Source: Himantopus leucocephalus (Eukaryota; Chordata; Aves; Charadriiformes; Recurvirostridae). Taken from it: a stretch of 64,000 bases of DNA. The stretch lies in the NCBI GenBank assembly GCA_003993805.1, contig RSEF01000001.1, positions 205,632,098 through 205,696,097 on the forward strand, in the 5' to 3' direction. Shown in pieces: positions 27,801 to 39,800 of this stretch. The position numbers were made by a program, and so were the translations under genes. The notes below the pieces were generated by a model, which did not search any database, was not told the DNA's origin, and saw nothing but the letters and a program-made list of their open reading frames with translations. Each line of letters begins with the position of its first letter. The stretch's first letter is position 1.

Positions 27801-30800
27801 GTGGCAGTGGCAGAAGCACAACAGACTGTTATCTAGAAGTATTAGAACCACATCAGACTTAGCTAGAAGTATTCTTCAAACCTGATATGAAAGAATAAAA
27901 TGTAAAAGAATAGTATAGTCATAATCATCTGTTGGGTGACAGCTACAGATACCCCTTGGTGCCAAGTTCTAAGGAAACTTCTACTGTATGGTATCCATGC
28001 ACCTCTAAGAAAAGAGGTACAATTTTTGGTGTCTTGAGGTTAGTTCCCTGTTATTAGAGCTCCTCCTGTAAACTTCAATAGCATGCCATGGCTTAGATGT
28101 TAATCTGAAAAATGCCTGGGAAATTTCAGTATAAATATTTTGCTAGGCTGATGTTTGACAGTTTCAATCATTTGATGTTACTTATACCAGAGCATTGAAA
28201 CTACCTCGAAAAAGAGTTTACAGTTCCCGAGACAGCACAAAAATATGTTTCTTTAAATATACACGGTGTAACATTGCTGAAAATACTACAGCTGAGGTGT
28301 GCTTACAGGTCATTCAAGGCTACAGTGGAGTATTGCTTGGATTGAGCGCATACAGTGATGACTGTATTCAGTGGAGGTCAGATGTCTTCAGCAAAGACTA
28401 GGAGGTGGGGAACTACAGTCTGAGGCACAGAAAAACTATTGTGATTGGCGAGCTCAGGTAGCAATGATTGTCAACACTGGTAAAGTTTGAAACAACGGAG
28501 CCAGCATTAATCTAAATGGTAAAGGCAGCAAGATAACCTTGTGGAGTTTCTCTTGTCTGAATTTAGCCATTGTACAGTTAGGCATCTCAATTTCAAGTAG
28601 GTACCATTTCAGAAGAATCGATCTCCTTTCTCTTGTCATCACTCACTCTCTGGCAACATCGCTTGCTTCCTACTTACTGTGGATTGAACTCAGAATAGAC
28701 AGCTAAGACTGGGTCAAATTAATACCAGTCCAGATCACTGGAGAACATTAGGAACAAGTCATTGGAGGATTAGAAATGTAAATAAAAGCCCCACATGTGA
28801 AGACTCTGTTTTTAAACCAAGTTTGGGGCAAGAGTTAGCGATTTATACTAATCACTATGCCCGTTTGAACGTGTTGAAGTTGGACCTGGGAAAAGAATTG
28901 GACCAAAAAGCAGTCGTGAGTGGCGACAGAGCTATGTGCAGTTGGAGCACAGGGTATATAGATGGACTTTTTGCAAACATAGAGATGGAGCAGACTTGAA
29001 GGCAGGCATTTTGGAGATTCAATTTATGTATAGTGCCAGTATCCCAAATGAAAAGAAATGGAAAGGGGAAGGAAGGAAAAGGCAGAAAATCATGAATTCT
29101 CACTTTTGCTTTCACATAATTTCATGGTCCAGGGAAAAGGGGAGAGCAAGCAGGTAGTAGGAAACTTCAGTGCATGGAAGGGTGTATAGTATTGATTGCA
29201 AGCATGATTATGGAAATAATAGAATTACAGTGTAGGGATGAGAAGCGAAGCATCCTTCTAAAGGATTCTTGGGCTTGCCGAGGAATAGTAATTTCCATGT
29301 GGAAGCAAACCGAATTTTTTTCACCTAAATACCTTAGTAGCAGCCCAGGAGAGACGACAATACATTTATTCAAAGGCCTAAATGAGGAGCAGAACCAGGA
29401 GAGGGAGAAAACAGTTACAGGAAGGCAGTAGTTGCTGCATTCGACAAGATTTTTTCACTTTTTTCTTTCTTGGAAGGAGAAAGAAAATTGAGCAGAAAGT
29501 GGTGCTTTGATAGTCAAGCAGTGTGTGGCAGGTCAGAGTGGGTGGGCTCTTCTGTACGTGGGTCAGCTGTCATTCTTAGCAATCGGTGTTAGGTGGGCTT
29601 GAGATTTAAAATTAGTGAATTACACTTTTTTTTTTTTTCCTTTCTACTGGTATTTCAACCTTTCGGTGGCTTTGGAAGATGCAATTTGCATTAAAGGCGT
29701 GAATTCACAGTTTCTCTGAACTGATAATTCTAGGCTATTTTGGCAACACTCTGCACTTCCATCTTCCCCGCTCCCTTCCAAGAACACAACTTACTTGCTC
29801 TTTTGTCCCACTGAGAACATCTCTGCTGCAACATGAACTCTGGATCAGCATCAGCAGAAGGTCAAAGTGACAAACATAACAAAAATTGAGGAAGGGTGGA
29901 GGTAATGGAGTTGCTGTAAGGTCTCTGACCTTGTGTACTCTGCAGGTGCATAAGCACTACTGCTGACACCTGCACAGAGCAGGGGGAAAAGAAGTACCTG
30001 CCCTTCCTTGGTGAGAGGTGATCCCGAAGCCACAGCCTTAATTGCTCCCAATTTGAAGTTGGTTATACTACTAGAGTTGAATCTCTATATATACCATCTC
30101 AAACATTTGAAAATTACAACTGAGAGCTGAATTTCCAGCATTGCCGAAGGACGGTGCCAGGCTGTTCAAGCACAGAGAAGCAACTCAACATTTAATTGCT
30201 TTTCAAAGTTGAACTAATTGGCCTTTTCATACTTTTTTGGTCACGAGAACAATAGTTGGACCATTTTTTATTTTATTTTTTTTTTAGCCATCAGAGCCTT
30301 GTGCATAACTGCAGTGTTGTGTATGGTTTTACGTATAAATGTTTTATGTTGCATATTATCATAACTTCCCTCTTCCTCTCCTGACTATGTTATTAATTAG
30401 CTTTACTTAATTTTGGATTCTTGAACATCCACAAAGCTTTTATTTTTTTAAGGAGTGCTTTAGAATGGAGGTTGCGCAAGCAATATCAAGGGGAGCTGTA
30501 GTGCAAACAAATGTTTGCTTACTTGAAGATTTGAAACAGGGGGTACCACTGTTCAGATAACAATTTATAGCGTGGCTGATTAAATTCAGTTGAATCTATT
30601 TTGGAGAAAAACAATGTCTGTCTTAGTGATGTCTCATGAAAATTTTCATGTAGGCTAGTAAAAGTTATGTTACTTACATGTTTAGCTGGGGATACAGAAG
30701 AACAACGTTTTAAGTTTCAAGTTATGTGCTAACTAGATTTATCCTCTTTAGTTTGAGAGCTGTTGTTGTTTGTAAATCATAGACTTTGAAGAACTAATTA

Positions 30801-33800
30801 ATAATTGGATTCTTAAATTGTCAAACTACTAAAATAATGAAAATATAAAAATTATTTACACTAAAGGGCTCTGATCTGATACCTGGAGAAGAGATTATAT
30901 TTGTGACTTTAAACAAAAACGCACCAAACTTTGGGGGGGAAGGGAAATCTCTACTTGTCCTTGGTTCAAGAGAGTCATTAAGAAGTCTCAGTCTCTTTCT
31001 GCTCTTGTTTTGCAGAATGTTTCAGTGGAATTCATTAAAATCGATGCATAAAATTATTTTTTTGCTGACTGTCTTTAGTGAAACAAAGCATATTAATTCT
31101 GGGTGTTAAGCCCCAGCAGACAGTTGCAAGCAGAGTGACAGATGAGCCTGTATACACAGGTCAGAAGTAGTGTAACTATCATAGAGCCTACACGAGTGAG
31201 ACTTAACTGTGTAGTGGAAATGATTCTTTAGTACTCTTAACAACGTAACCTTTTAAAATGTACAGATTATTTTTTTTTCCAAGGCTTGTTTAAAAATGTC
31301 CAAATCTTCCTTTGCATTAAGGCTGCACGATGTGACTGTTGTAAGTCTCAAGGAACTCTCAAAGAGAAAGTGCAGTGGCGTGGCGAAATGAAACACTTCT
31401 GTGATCAGCACTGTTTGCTCCGTTTCTACTGTCAACAAAACGAGCCAAATCTGGCAACCCAAAAAGGACCCGAGAACTTACACTATGGTATGTGCTGCTT
31501 TATGGCTGCTAAATGGCAAACAAGATGCTTCCTTGAAATGAAAAATGTAGAAGTGCATGAATTATTTATGTCTTGTAATAAACTGTGTTAGAGATTACCC
31601 TTTTTTATTTTATCATCAGAGGCATCATTGCGCTGCTTGCTATTTTTATCTTAGCTCTTTAGTTTATTGCTTTTTCAAGAGCTGAAATATTGTGAGGTAA
31701 TCAAACAGCTTTGTAATCACTTTTTTTTAAAAAAAAAATCTTTTTAGGTTAAGCATAATTTTAGTGTTGTATCATCACAGGGACAGAAAATGTTTTCCTC
31801 TTTCATTGTGCTCTGGTTTGTGATTACTTGCTCTGTGGAAACACTTTTCAAAATGTGTTTTGGTCACAGAGAGCAGATAAATGCACTAGGAATGAAAAAA
31901 GAAATAAATGGAATTTAAAGGAAATAAATGAAATGGAAACTAAATGAGAATGGAATGAAAGTATCTAGATAAGATGGATACATTGCTGCTTTTTATTTTT
32001 CTGTTGGCAATAGATACCATATAAATTTACTGATGGAATCCGAATGCATGTTTATATGGTTTAAATGGCACGTAAGGCAAAGTACAAATAAATCAGCTTT
32101 TTAATTAATGTAATTATGTCAACACGACTTCTTTGTGTGGCCATTTTCATATTTGAACGTTTAGGTATTTACTTTTCTGAGCATTGATTTAGTGTTTGCC
32201 TTTGTGTAAGGTTCGATGCCGGAGTAGTGAGGTGCCAGTGAATGAGAAGTCTTGGGTGCAGTTCTCACCTGGGATGCGGTACTAATCAGTGCTGTTAATA
32301 TAATGCTGATGATCAATGTTGTCTGAGTTGCTTACTGAAATTTGCTTTGATTCTGAAAAAAGGGAAAAAAAATTCTAAACATGTTTTTTATTTTACATTT
32401 TTAGATCAGGGCTGTCAAACCCCTCGAACAAAAATGACAGTAAGTACATATATTCTATACATATATAACATAATTAGATGTTTTAAAATACGAAATCCTC
32501 ATGGCTTAAAGGGATGCTATTAAAAAGAAAATTAGTATCTTTGAATGATACTAACCTAAATTCATGGAGTTTTTTAGTCTTTTTCACTCAGGAGTTAAAA
32601 TTAAATTTTTTAATCTTCATATTTTGTCTTTTCAATGTCTTCTGGGAAACCAAATCATCAGCTATGTACTTTATGTCTATAGCGCATGAAAGTGTTGCTT
32701 AAAAGTTAATCCACAAAGTATGTGAACCTTATTGACATGTTTAGACTGATTAGGTGTATTTATTAAGTATAGAAAGGGAAGATAATTTCACTGATCAGTT
32801 AGAATATTAAGGTTGTATCCCAGTGTTAAAAGGCTGGAAATAAAACTTCAGATCTTAAATTATAATTCCTAAGAGTAGAGTAATTGGTGCTCAAGGTCTG
32901 ATTGACTTCGCTGCAGGGGACAGAGTAGGGAAGCGTAACCTTTTGCAGGATCACTGTCTGGGAGGGTGGGGATCACGAGTGGAGCAGCAGCCTTCATTTT
33001 GAGTTTCAGGTTTTTTCAACTTGTCAAAAGTATTATTAGTAATAATTTTTTCAGTTAGCTTAGTGTATTTTTTTTGAAACTTAATTTTGTTTTGGTTTGT
33101 CTCATGGAAGATCTCAGAAGTGCCTATTTCTCCATGAAAAAGTTGACTCAGCTTTTTAATGCAAATAGAATTCTGTAAGGTAAATCTTAGAGTTAAGTAT
33201 TTTGATGGCATTATAAAATATAGTAATGAAAAACACAGAAAATAAGATTGCTTAGGTAACTAGAGATGTCAGACGAGCTAAACTGTCAGGTTAAAAACAT
33301 CTAGTATTTTATGGTTAATAGCTTCCAATGATGTTAATTCAGTCCGTAAATTTTTAAAGATCATATAAAAGCTATTTGTGATACAATATTTTTAAAAATA
33401 TTTTTAGAAAGTATGTGCCTGTTAGTCTACTGCTGTTCTTATGACTTGACTTTCTTCCCGTATTTAAAAGGATACGTGGGGCTAGCCTTACTACACACAA
33501 CCAAATAAAAGTGACAGTCTGTTTCTTAAATCAGGTTCTCTCACAGGTGCTAGGGGACAAAAACCATGCCTGGAACAAGAGGGGGTTTTTTTACCTGTTG
33601 ACTGTAAGGATACAGTTTGAGCATTATGCGATGTTCCCAGGTATTTGTTGTCGCTATTGTGGAGCCAGCAGGGGGAGCTCGAAGTTCATACGTTACATAT
33701 TAAAAATTTTTTTAGAGATATTTTATTTAGAAATACATTTTTAAAAAACTGTCATCTTTGGATTATAGCATAGTTCAAGAAGGGTAAACCTTGAGCCAAA

Positions 33801-36800
33801 AGCTTGTTATGCTACTTACAGTGAATTCTTTTTACAGTTAAAATTATTTTTAAGTTACAAAATAGCTTAAATTGCACATTCATTGAAACAAAAATGTAAA
33901 AAAGAATATCTTAAGAGTATCTTANAAAAAAAAAAAAGGAAAATGGGCCAGAAGTTGTTAATCAAAGTGCTAGCCCTGACTGAGCGCAACACAACCATGT
34001 TACGTTCCTGGCAGTGGCAGCTCATTATGAGAACTGTATAATAGCTTGCAATTAAAGAATCATAGTTTATTCTGTTGTGTTGTGTTGTTGCGAGCGTCCT
34101 CTTCAGTATCTCATATATGAAAAGTATCAGCTGATACATCAAATCAAGAACTTTGTGTTGAAATCAGTTTGCTGTAACAGCATGTTCTCTTTTATTTGCT
34201 TCTCTGTAGGGCTCAGCACCACCGCCTTCTCCAACACCTAACAGAGAAATGAAGAACAAGGCAGTTCTTTGCAAGCCTTTGACAATGACGAAAGCCACAT
34301 ACTGTAAACCTCATATGCAGACAAAATCTTGTCAGACAGGTAACTCTTCAAACGTACTGGAACTACTAATTTCTTCAGTGCGGATTTTTTAAAGTGTTAC
34401 TATCTTGAAACATGTTGCAAATATTCTGATTTTTTTTTNNNNNNNNNNNNNNNNNNNNNNNNNNNNNNNNNNNNNNNNNNNNNNNNNNNNNNNNNNNNNN
34501 NNNNNNNNNNNNNNNNNNNNNNNNNNNNNNNNNNNNNNGGTTTTTTTATTTTAGGGAAAGATTCTTGGAGTACAATAGTGCTATTAATTGAGTTATGTTA
34601 AGTTGAAATCTAATTACATAAATATTTTTAAAGATCATTTTAGCACGTTTGAAATACAGAAAACTCTCTGAAGTCTGCTGTGTCACCTCGCTGTCCTGTA
34701 CCAGACTTTTGTCTTTAAAAACACAGGCATTCCCTTTGCTTGCGCCAGCTTCTTGGCTGATGGTAAGCAGTCATCCAGGATTGCACACGCGTGTTTTCTT
34801 CTCAGCATAACTCAAACCAAGCCAAAAACAATCTGTTCTTCTGTTGTAGCTGTGTCTTACAGGTGTGAACATAACTTTCTGTGAACAAGGTGGGATATGA
34901 CAGGGATCTGATCTCTTTGTAGTAACACGTTACTAAGCACGTTTTACATTGGGTGTGGGGAAGCGCGGACTGTTAAAACTAAGAGAAACATACGTTTCAC
35001 AAGTGGAACTGTGGTCAACAAAGCCAGGTGACCTAATGATGCTTTTGCTCTTGATTGATCTTGACCTGCAAGTATTATCTTTGAAGATAGCAATGTGTCA
35101 GCTGATAGATCATTGGGGTTGTGACGCTGAAATGGCTTGTTGTCCCACCAGCCTACCTTAAAGGTGAGAACTGCTTGGGACAACTTTACAGCTGAAGATC
35201 AAAAAATCCCAGATACCCTGTAATGATATTTTCACGGTGCACATACCTCTTTGCCTCTCTTCCCCCGGTTCTGCCTGCTAAACTCCTCATCTCTTCTGTA
35301 TCTTCCCAGGATAATTTGCCTTCTTTTCCAAAACCTAGATTTTTAAGGTTTTTCCACAACTCAGGTGAAATTTTGGGTTTTTTTCAAGCTCTTTTAACAG
35401 ATGTCTCAAAGGATATTGATAAATGACATGAACTTACGCTTTGGGCCTGGTATATAGGAGGCCAATGTTGCTGTAATCCCAGGAGGCTTACCGTTTTCCA
35501 AACTGTGGCCATTCCCCCAGTAAAGCTGGGCATTCCTGGTAGTGCTGCGAGGTTGTCATTTGCAGTTCCTTGCTCCCTTTTGCTAAGTACAGCTAGCTGA
35601 GTGAGTAGGTATATGGGATCAGAGCTTGCTTATTTGCAGAGAACTGAATTTGGAGGAATCTGTCTTTGCCAGAAATTGGAAAGAAGTCAAGCTTCTGTTT
35701 CTCTCAGCCTGCCTTCCTTGTTTGCTTTTGTAGGATCTCTTTCACAGATTTGAAAGCCTGTTCTGTTGCGGGCAGAATCATGTAGAAAAATTAATAGGTT
35801 TGTCAAGCTTGTTTGAGTTCTGTGATTGGTTGATACGATCCAGATTCCCCAGTATTTGATTTTCGATACACGTGCTTTGCTGACACGTCTTACTGAAGGA
35901 CAGATGGGCCAGTAAGTATCTTTTCTGTTTGAAGGAAATCAGATTGGAGAAGTAAATCTGATATCCCAAGAACAACAAAACCGAGGATGGTGATGAGCAG
36001 AACAAGCAGCTTTAGAACCACTCAGCTTCTAATGTTCTAAATCTGCCCTGTTTTGACTAATCCATGTGTTGGTTAAAATATTGAGTTTTTTCTTTTTTTT
36101 TTCCTTTTTTTTTTCAACAGGTGTGATAGTTGAGTCAAATCTACTAAACTCAGAAACAGAGGCACAGACAAGCTTGCCTGATATTCCATATGAACCAGAC
36201 CTTGATATTGAAATAGACTTTCCAAGAGGTATTTTTTCTGTCATTTTAATAAATATTGTGAAATAGACATTGTGGGCAACTGCTGTACTTTGTTTCATCA
36301 TCCTTTCAGAGGAGCTTTATTAGATGGCAAGATCCACTTGACTGTTAGGTGCAATTTTGCCATGTCCTTGCAAGAGTGGTGACTTCTGAATTAGTTCCTC
36401 CATCTTTCTAAATACGGTATTTGAAACAATGCAAAGAAAAGGGGGAATTAACCTTTCACAAAAGAACTTGGCTGCATCACTTGGTTTTGGACATGGATTT
36501 AGGAAAGCTATTTTGAAGGTCCAAAGACTCAGATGGCACATGTCATGGAAAGCAATAATGAGTGAGTTCTTCAATCACCAGGTATTTCCATGGGAAATGA
36601 GGGTTTAGAGCAGAAATGACAAAAGGGCAAATTTCCCACTCAAGTTTGTTAGAAAATTGCAAGCTGATATGCTGCACGTCACTTGTGTTACCTTTTAGTA
36701 ACTTGTTAATGTCCATACTTGTATTTGAAAAAAGTTGCGTTATTTGAATTAGCAGGAAAATCACTGCTTGGAGACCTTTTATGTAGAACAATTTCTACCA

Positions 36801-39800
36801 CTCTACAGAATGCAGACAGCAGTGTTTGTTTCCTTATACCATGTCTTAGTCAATCCAAGATCCATGAAAGCTCCTGGCTGTAGCTAGTATCTCCCTTGAC
36901 ATAGCTTATCTTGGACACATAACTCATACCTCCCCTGGCTAGCTTCTATGTCTGATATTGAAAGTCTCCTTTTGCCTTGTGCCGTAGGTATCAGCACTAG
37001 ATGCCCAGTCTGGGTTTCTCAGTTTGCTGTATGTCTCATTTAAAGATCAAGTCTAGGGGTTAGTCTGAGCTTAGTCTTAGGAAGTTTATTAGCTAGCTGC
37101 ATACTAGATTTTTTAATCGTCTATGTAAGTGAGGCTGGGTACGTGAGAAAGAAAAAAACATGGAAGAGAAAAAAATTAAAGTGGAGTAGGAAATAATAGC
37201 AGTTTTATAATAGATACTGATTACATTGAAGTGGTTCTGAGATGAGATTCTTAGTGGCAGCAGGAGAAGGACTGGTTTTTAGTCTGATGCAGAGTTCTTA
37301 AATCTTTGCATATGAGTGCTATTCCATCTGGACCAGTTTGAATGGTGTTTTGAGCAGTAAGGCGGTGAAATCAGGCTATCAGAAGAGCATTTGGTTTTGA
37401 ATGAAGATTTTGTTTGATGGATAAATGGGGGATGAACCATCTTCAGTAAAGTAAATAAAGGTGGAACTTGCAACATTAAATCCATTCATATGTTGTCTCA
37501 TTCCACTGTGTTACCTGAAATAGTCCTTCATTCTACCCCTGAAATGTTAAATAAATTGTATTTTGACGTATTACCACTTATCTGTTTACTGAAATTACAG
37601 TAATATCCATCATGAGCTAGACGTCTACCACTTGTGTAAATATAGACTAAAACCAGTTTCTGTGAAAGAGTTTACATTCCGATTCTTCATGTTTTTAACC
37701 AATTATAATGTGCTATATGAAATATAAAACATGAATAGAAATGATGGAAATACATGAACAAAAGTGCATGTAGTAAGTTAATTTATATTTTTTCCACTCA
37801 CAGCTGTTCATTCTCACCATATCTTAAACTTCTTAATACCGAACAGTGCCTGGGCAGAAGAAATTGTGTAAGAGTCTGTAGTAAGAAATGGTGCCTTAGT
37901 GACTTGTGACTTTACAATTTGTTCAGAAATAAACATTTTGGTAGCTTTGCCTTACTTTCAAAATAAGAATAGGTTTATTTCATAGAATCATAGAATAGTT
38001 TGGGTTGCAAGGGACCATTAGAGGTCATCTAGTCCAACCCTCCTGCAATGAGCAGGGACATCTTCAACCAGAGCAGGTTGCTCAGAGCCCCGTCCAACCT
38101 GACCTTGAATGTTTCCAGGGATGGGGCATCCACCACCTCTCTGGGCAACCCGGGCCAGTGTTTCACCACCTTCATCATCAAAAATTTCTGCCTTATATCT
38201 AGTCTGACCGAAATCCAGTCTTCGGTAATGTTTATATGTGTCCTTTTGTGGACCTGTTATGTTAATGCACACTGATATAGTTCACTGGTTTTTTTCAAAC
38301 CAATGTTATTCAAAAGATGTTTAGAAATAAGTTTCTGTTAATGTATTTTCAGCAACTGAGGAGCTTGATACAGAAAATGAGTTTTTATTACCTCCTGTTT
38401 TTGGGGAAGAGTATGAGGAACAGCCAAGGCCTCGGTCTAAAAAGAAGGTAATTTTGTCATGCTACTAAAAAAATCAAAAAGCACAAAATTTAAGTGGGCA
38501 AAAATATGCCAGGTTTTTGATTTGGGGTTGGTTTTTTTTCAGTTCTCATAATGCTCTAAAACATGTTACTGCCTATTCAGACCTAGTATCCTATCATTAT
38601 GATGTAAATTTATATATTTCAAATAATAAAATTATTTCAGTCCTGTGTCTATTGCAGTTAGCTGTTGGATTTAACAGAAGTGTGATTTCTAAATTCTGAT
38701 CCTGTTTTTGCTTCACATTGGTAGAACAGTTGATGTAATGTGCTAGTGTGTATATACTTACTCTGTACTCTTGGTAATGCTTTTGTACCTTCTACNGACC
38801 TAGTATCCTATCATTATGATGTAAATTGATATATTTCAAATAATAAAATTATTTCAGTCTATTGCAGTTAGCTGTTGGATTTAACAGGAGTGTGATTTCT
38901 AAGTTCTGATCCTGTTTTTGCTTCACATTGGTAGAACAGTTGATGTAATGTGCTAGTGTGTATATACTTACTCTGTACTCTTGGTAATGCTTTTGTACCT
39001 TCTACTTTGAACAAATCTCTCTTGCTTTAATTTGATAGTAAAATGGTAGAATGTTTGCATTACTGTGGCTTATAATGGGAGCTATAGCGTCTCCTATATA
39101 AAATAGTTAAAAAAAAAAATTTTATTTGCTTGTAATTTTCCCAGACTTTATTTTCAGTCAAAAATCTTAGTTTAGACATGGCAAATAAATTAGCCACATT
39201 CTTTTATTTAGAAGGAAAATAAGAGGAAATAGTTTCTGGTGCCTAGCATGAAGCTGAAATGGTTTTGTTGCAATAACTGCAGTAGATATTGCAGCTTTAA
39301 AAAAAGCAGCCAGGTTCTAATAAAACTTCCTAAGAATAAATGTGTCTTTCTAGTTTTAAATTTGGAGTCTAAACTGTCAGTATTATCTGCTGGACATTAT
39401 CCGCGTATCTACTGCTGGACATGCTTTAATTTGGGACCGATGCTGACTTTTCTGTTGAGTTCAGTTGAGCCTAAAAGTTGGCCTTCTGACATAATTTGTA
39501 GCATCTTTAACTTCCTGCTCATCAAAATGATGAAGTCCTATAAATACACTGAATTATTTAGTGCATCACGTGTTTGTTGCTTAGTACAATATAATTGATA
39601 CAGCAACTCCATTATCAAAAATTGTTCTGTCTGTTAGGAACCCGTTCAAAAGGTGAATTAGGAACGTCTGTCAGCTTGAGTAAATACTGTCCTTGGAAGT
39701 ATGTTCAACACAGAAACTCCCTACTGAATGAAGCGTGTGTTTCTTTACACTGGTCCTTCAGTTTGTAATTTGGCCTGCAACTTGCTTATTCTGCCCAGCT

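Larger units (their letters stand above)
25426..31321 (+). other. ZMYM4 GC-AG intron, 5.9 kb
   Basis: The intron starts GCAAGT and ends AAG. It contains one assembly-type duplication (27123-27351) and a CTCF-like motif (27794-27807). Several open frames occur (for example 28195-28401 and 28936-29157) but none resembles a known protein. Retention of the intron would add 20 codons after WYYK and then TGA. Confidence 0.7.
31488..34209 (+). other. Two ZMYM4 introns around the micro-exon
   Basis: Introns of 917 bases (31488-32404) and 1770 bases (32440-34209). They hold AT-rich sequence, a CTCF-like motif at 33665-33678 and a single N in a poly-A run at 33925. No repeats of known family were recognised. 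Confidence 0.55.

Noticed and set aside
38018..38272. Open frames on both strands at 38 kb
   Set aside because: Derived from a CR1 3' fragment.
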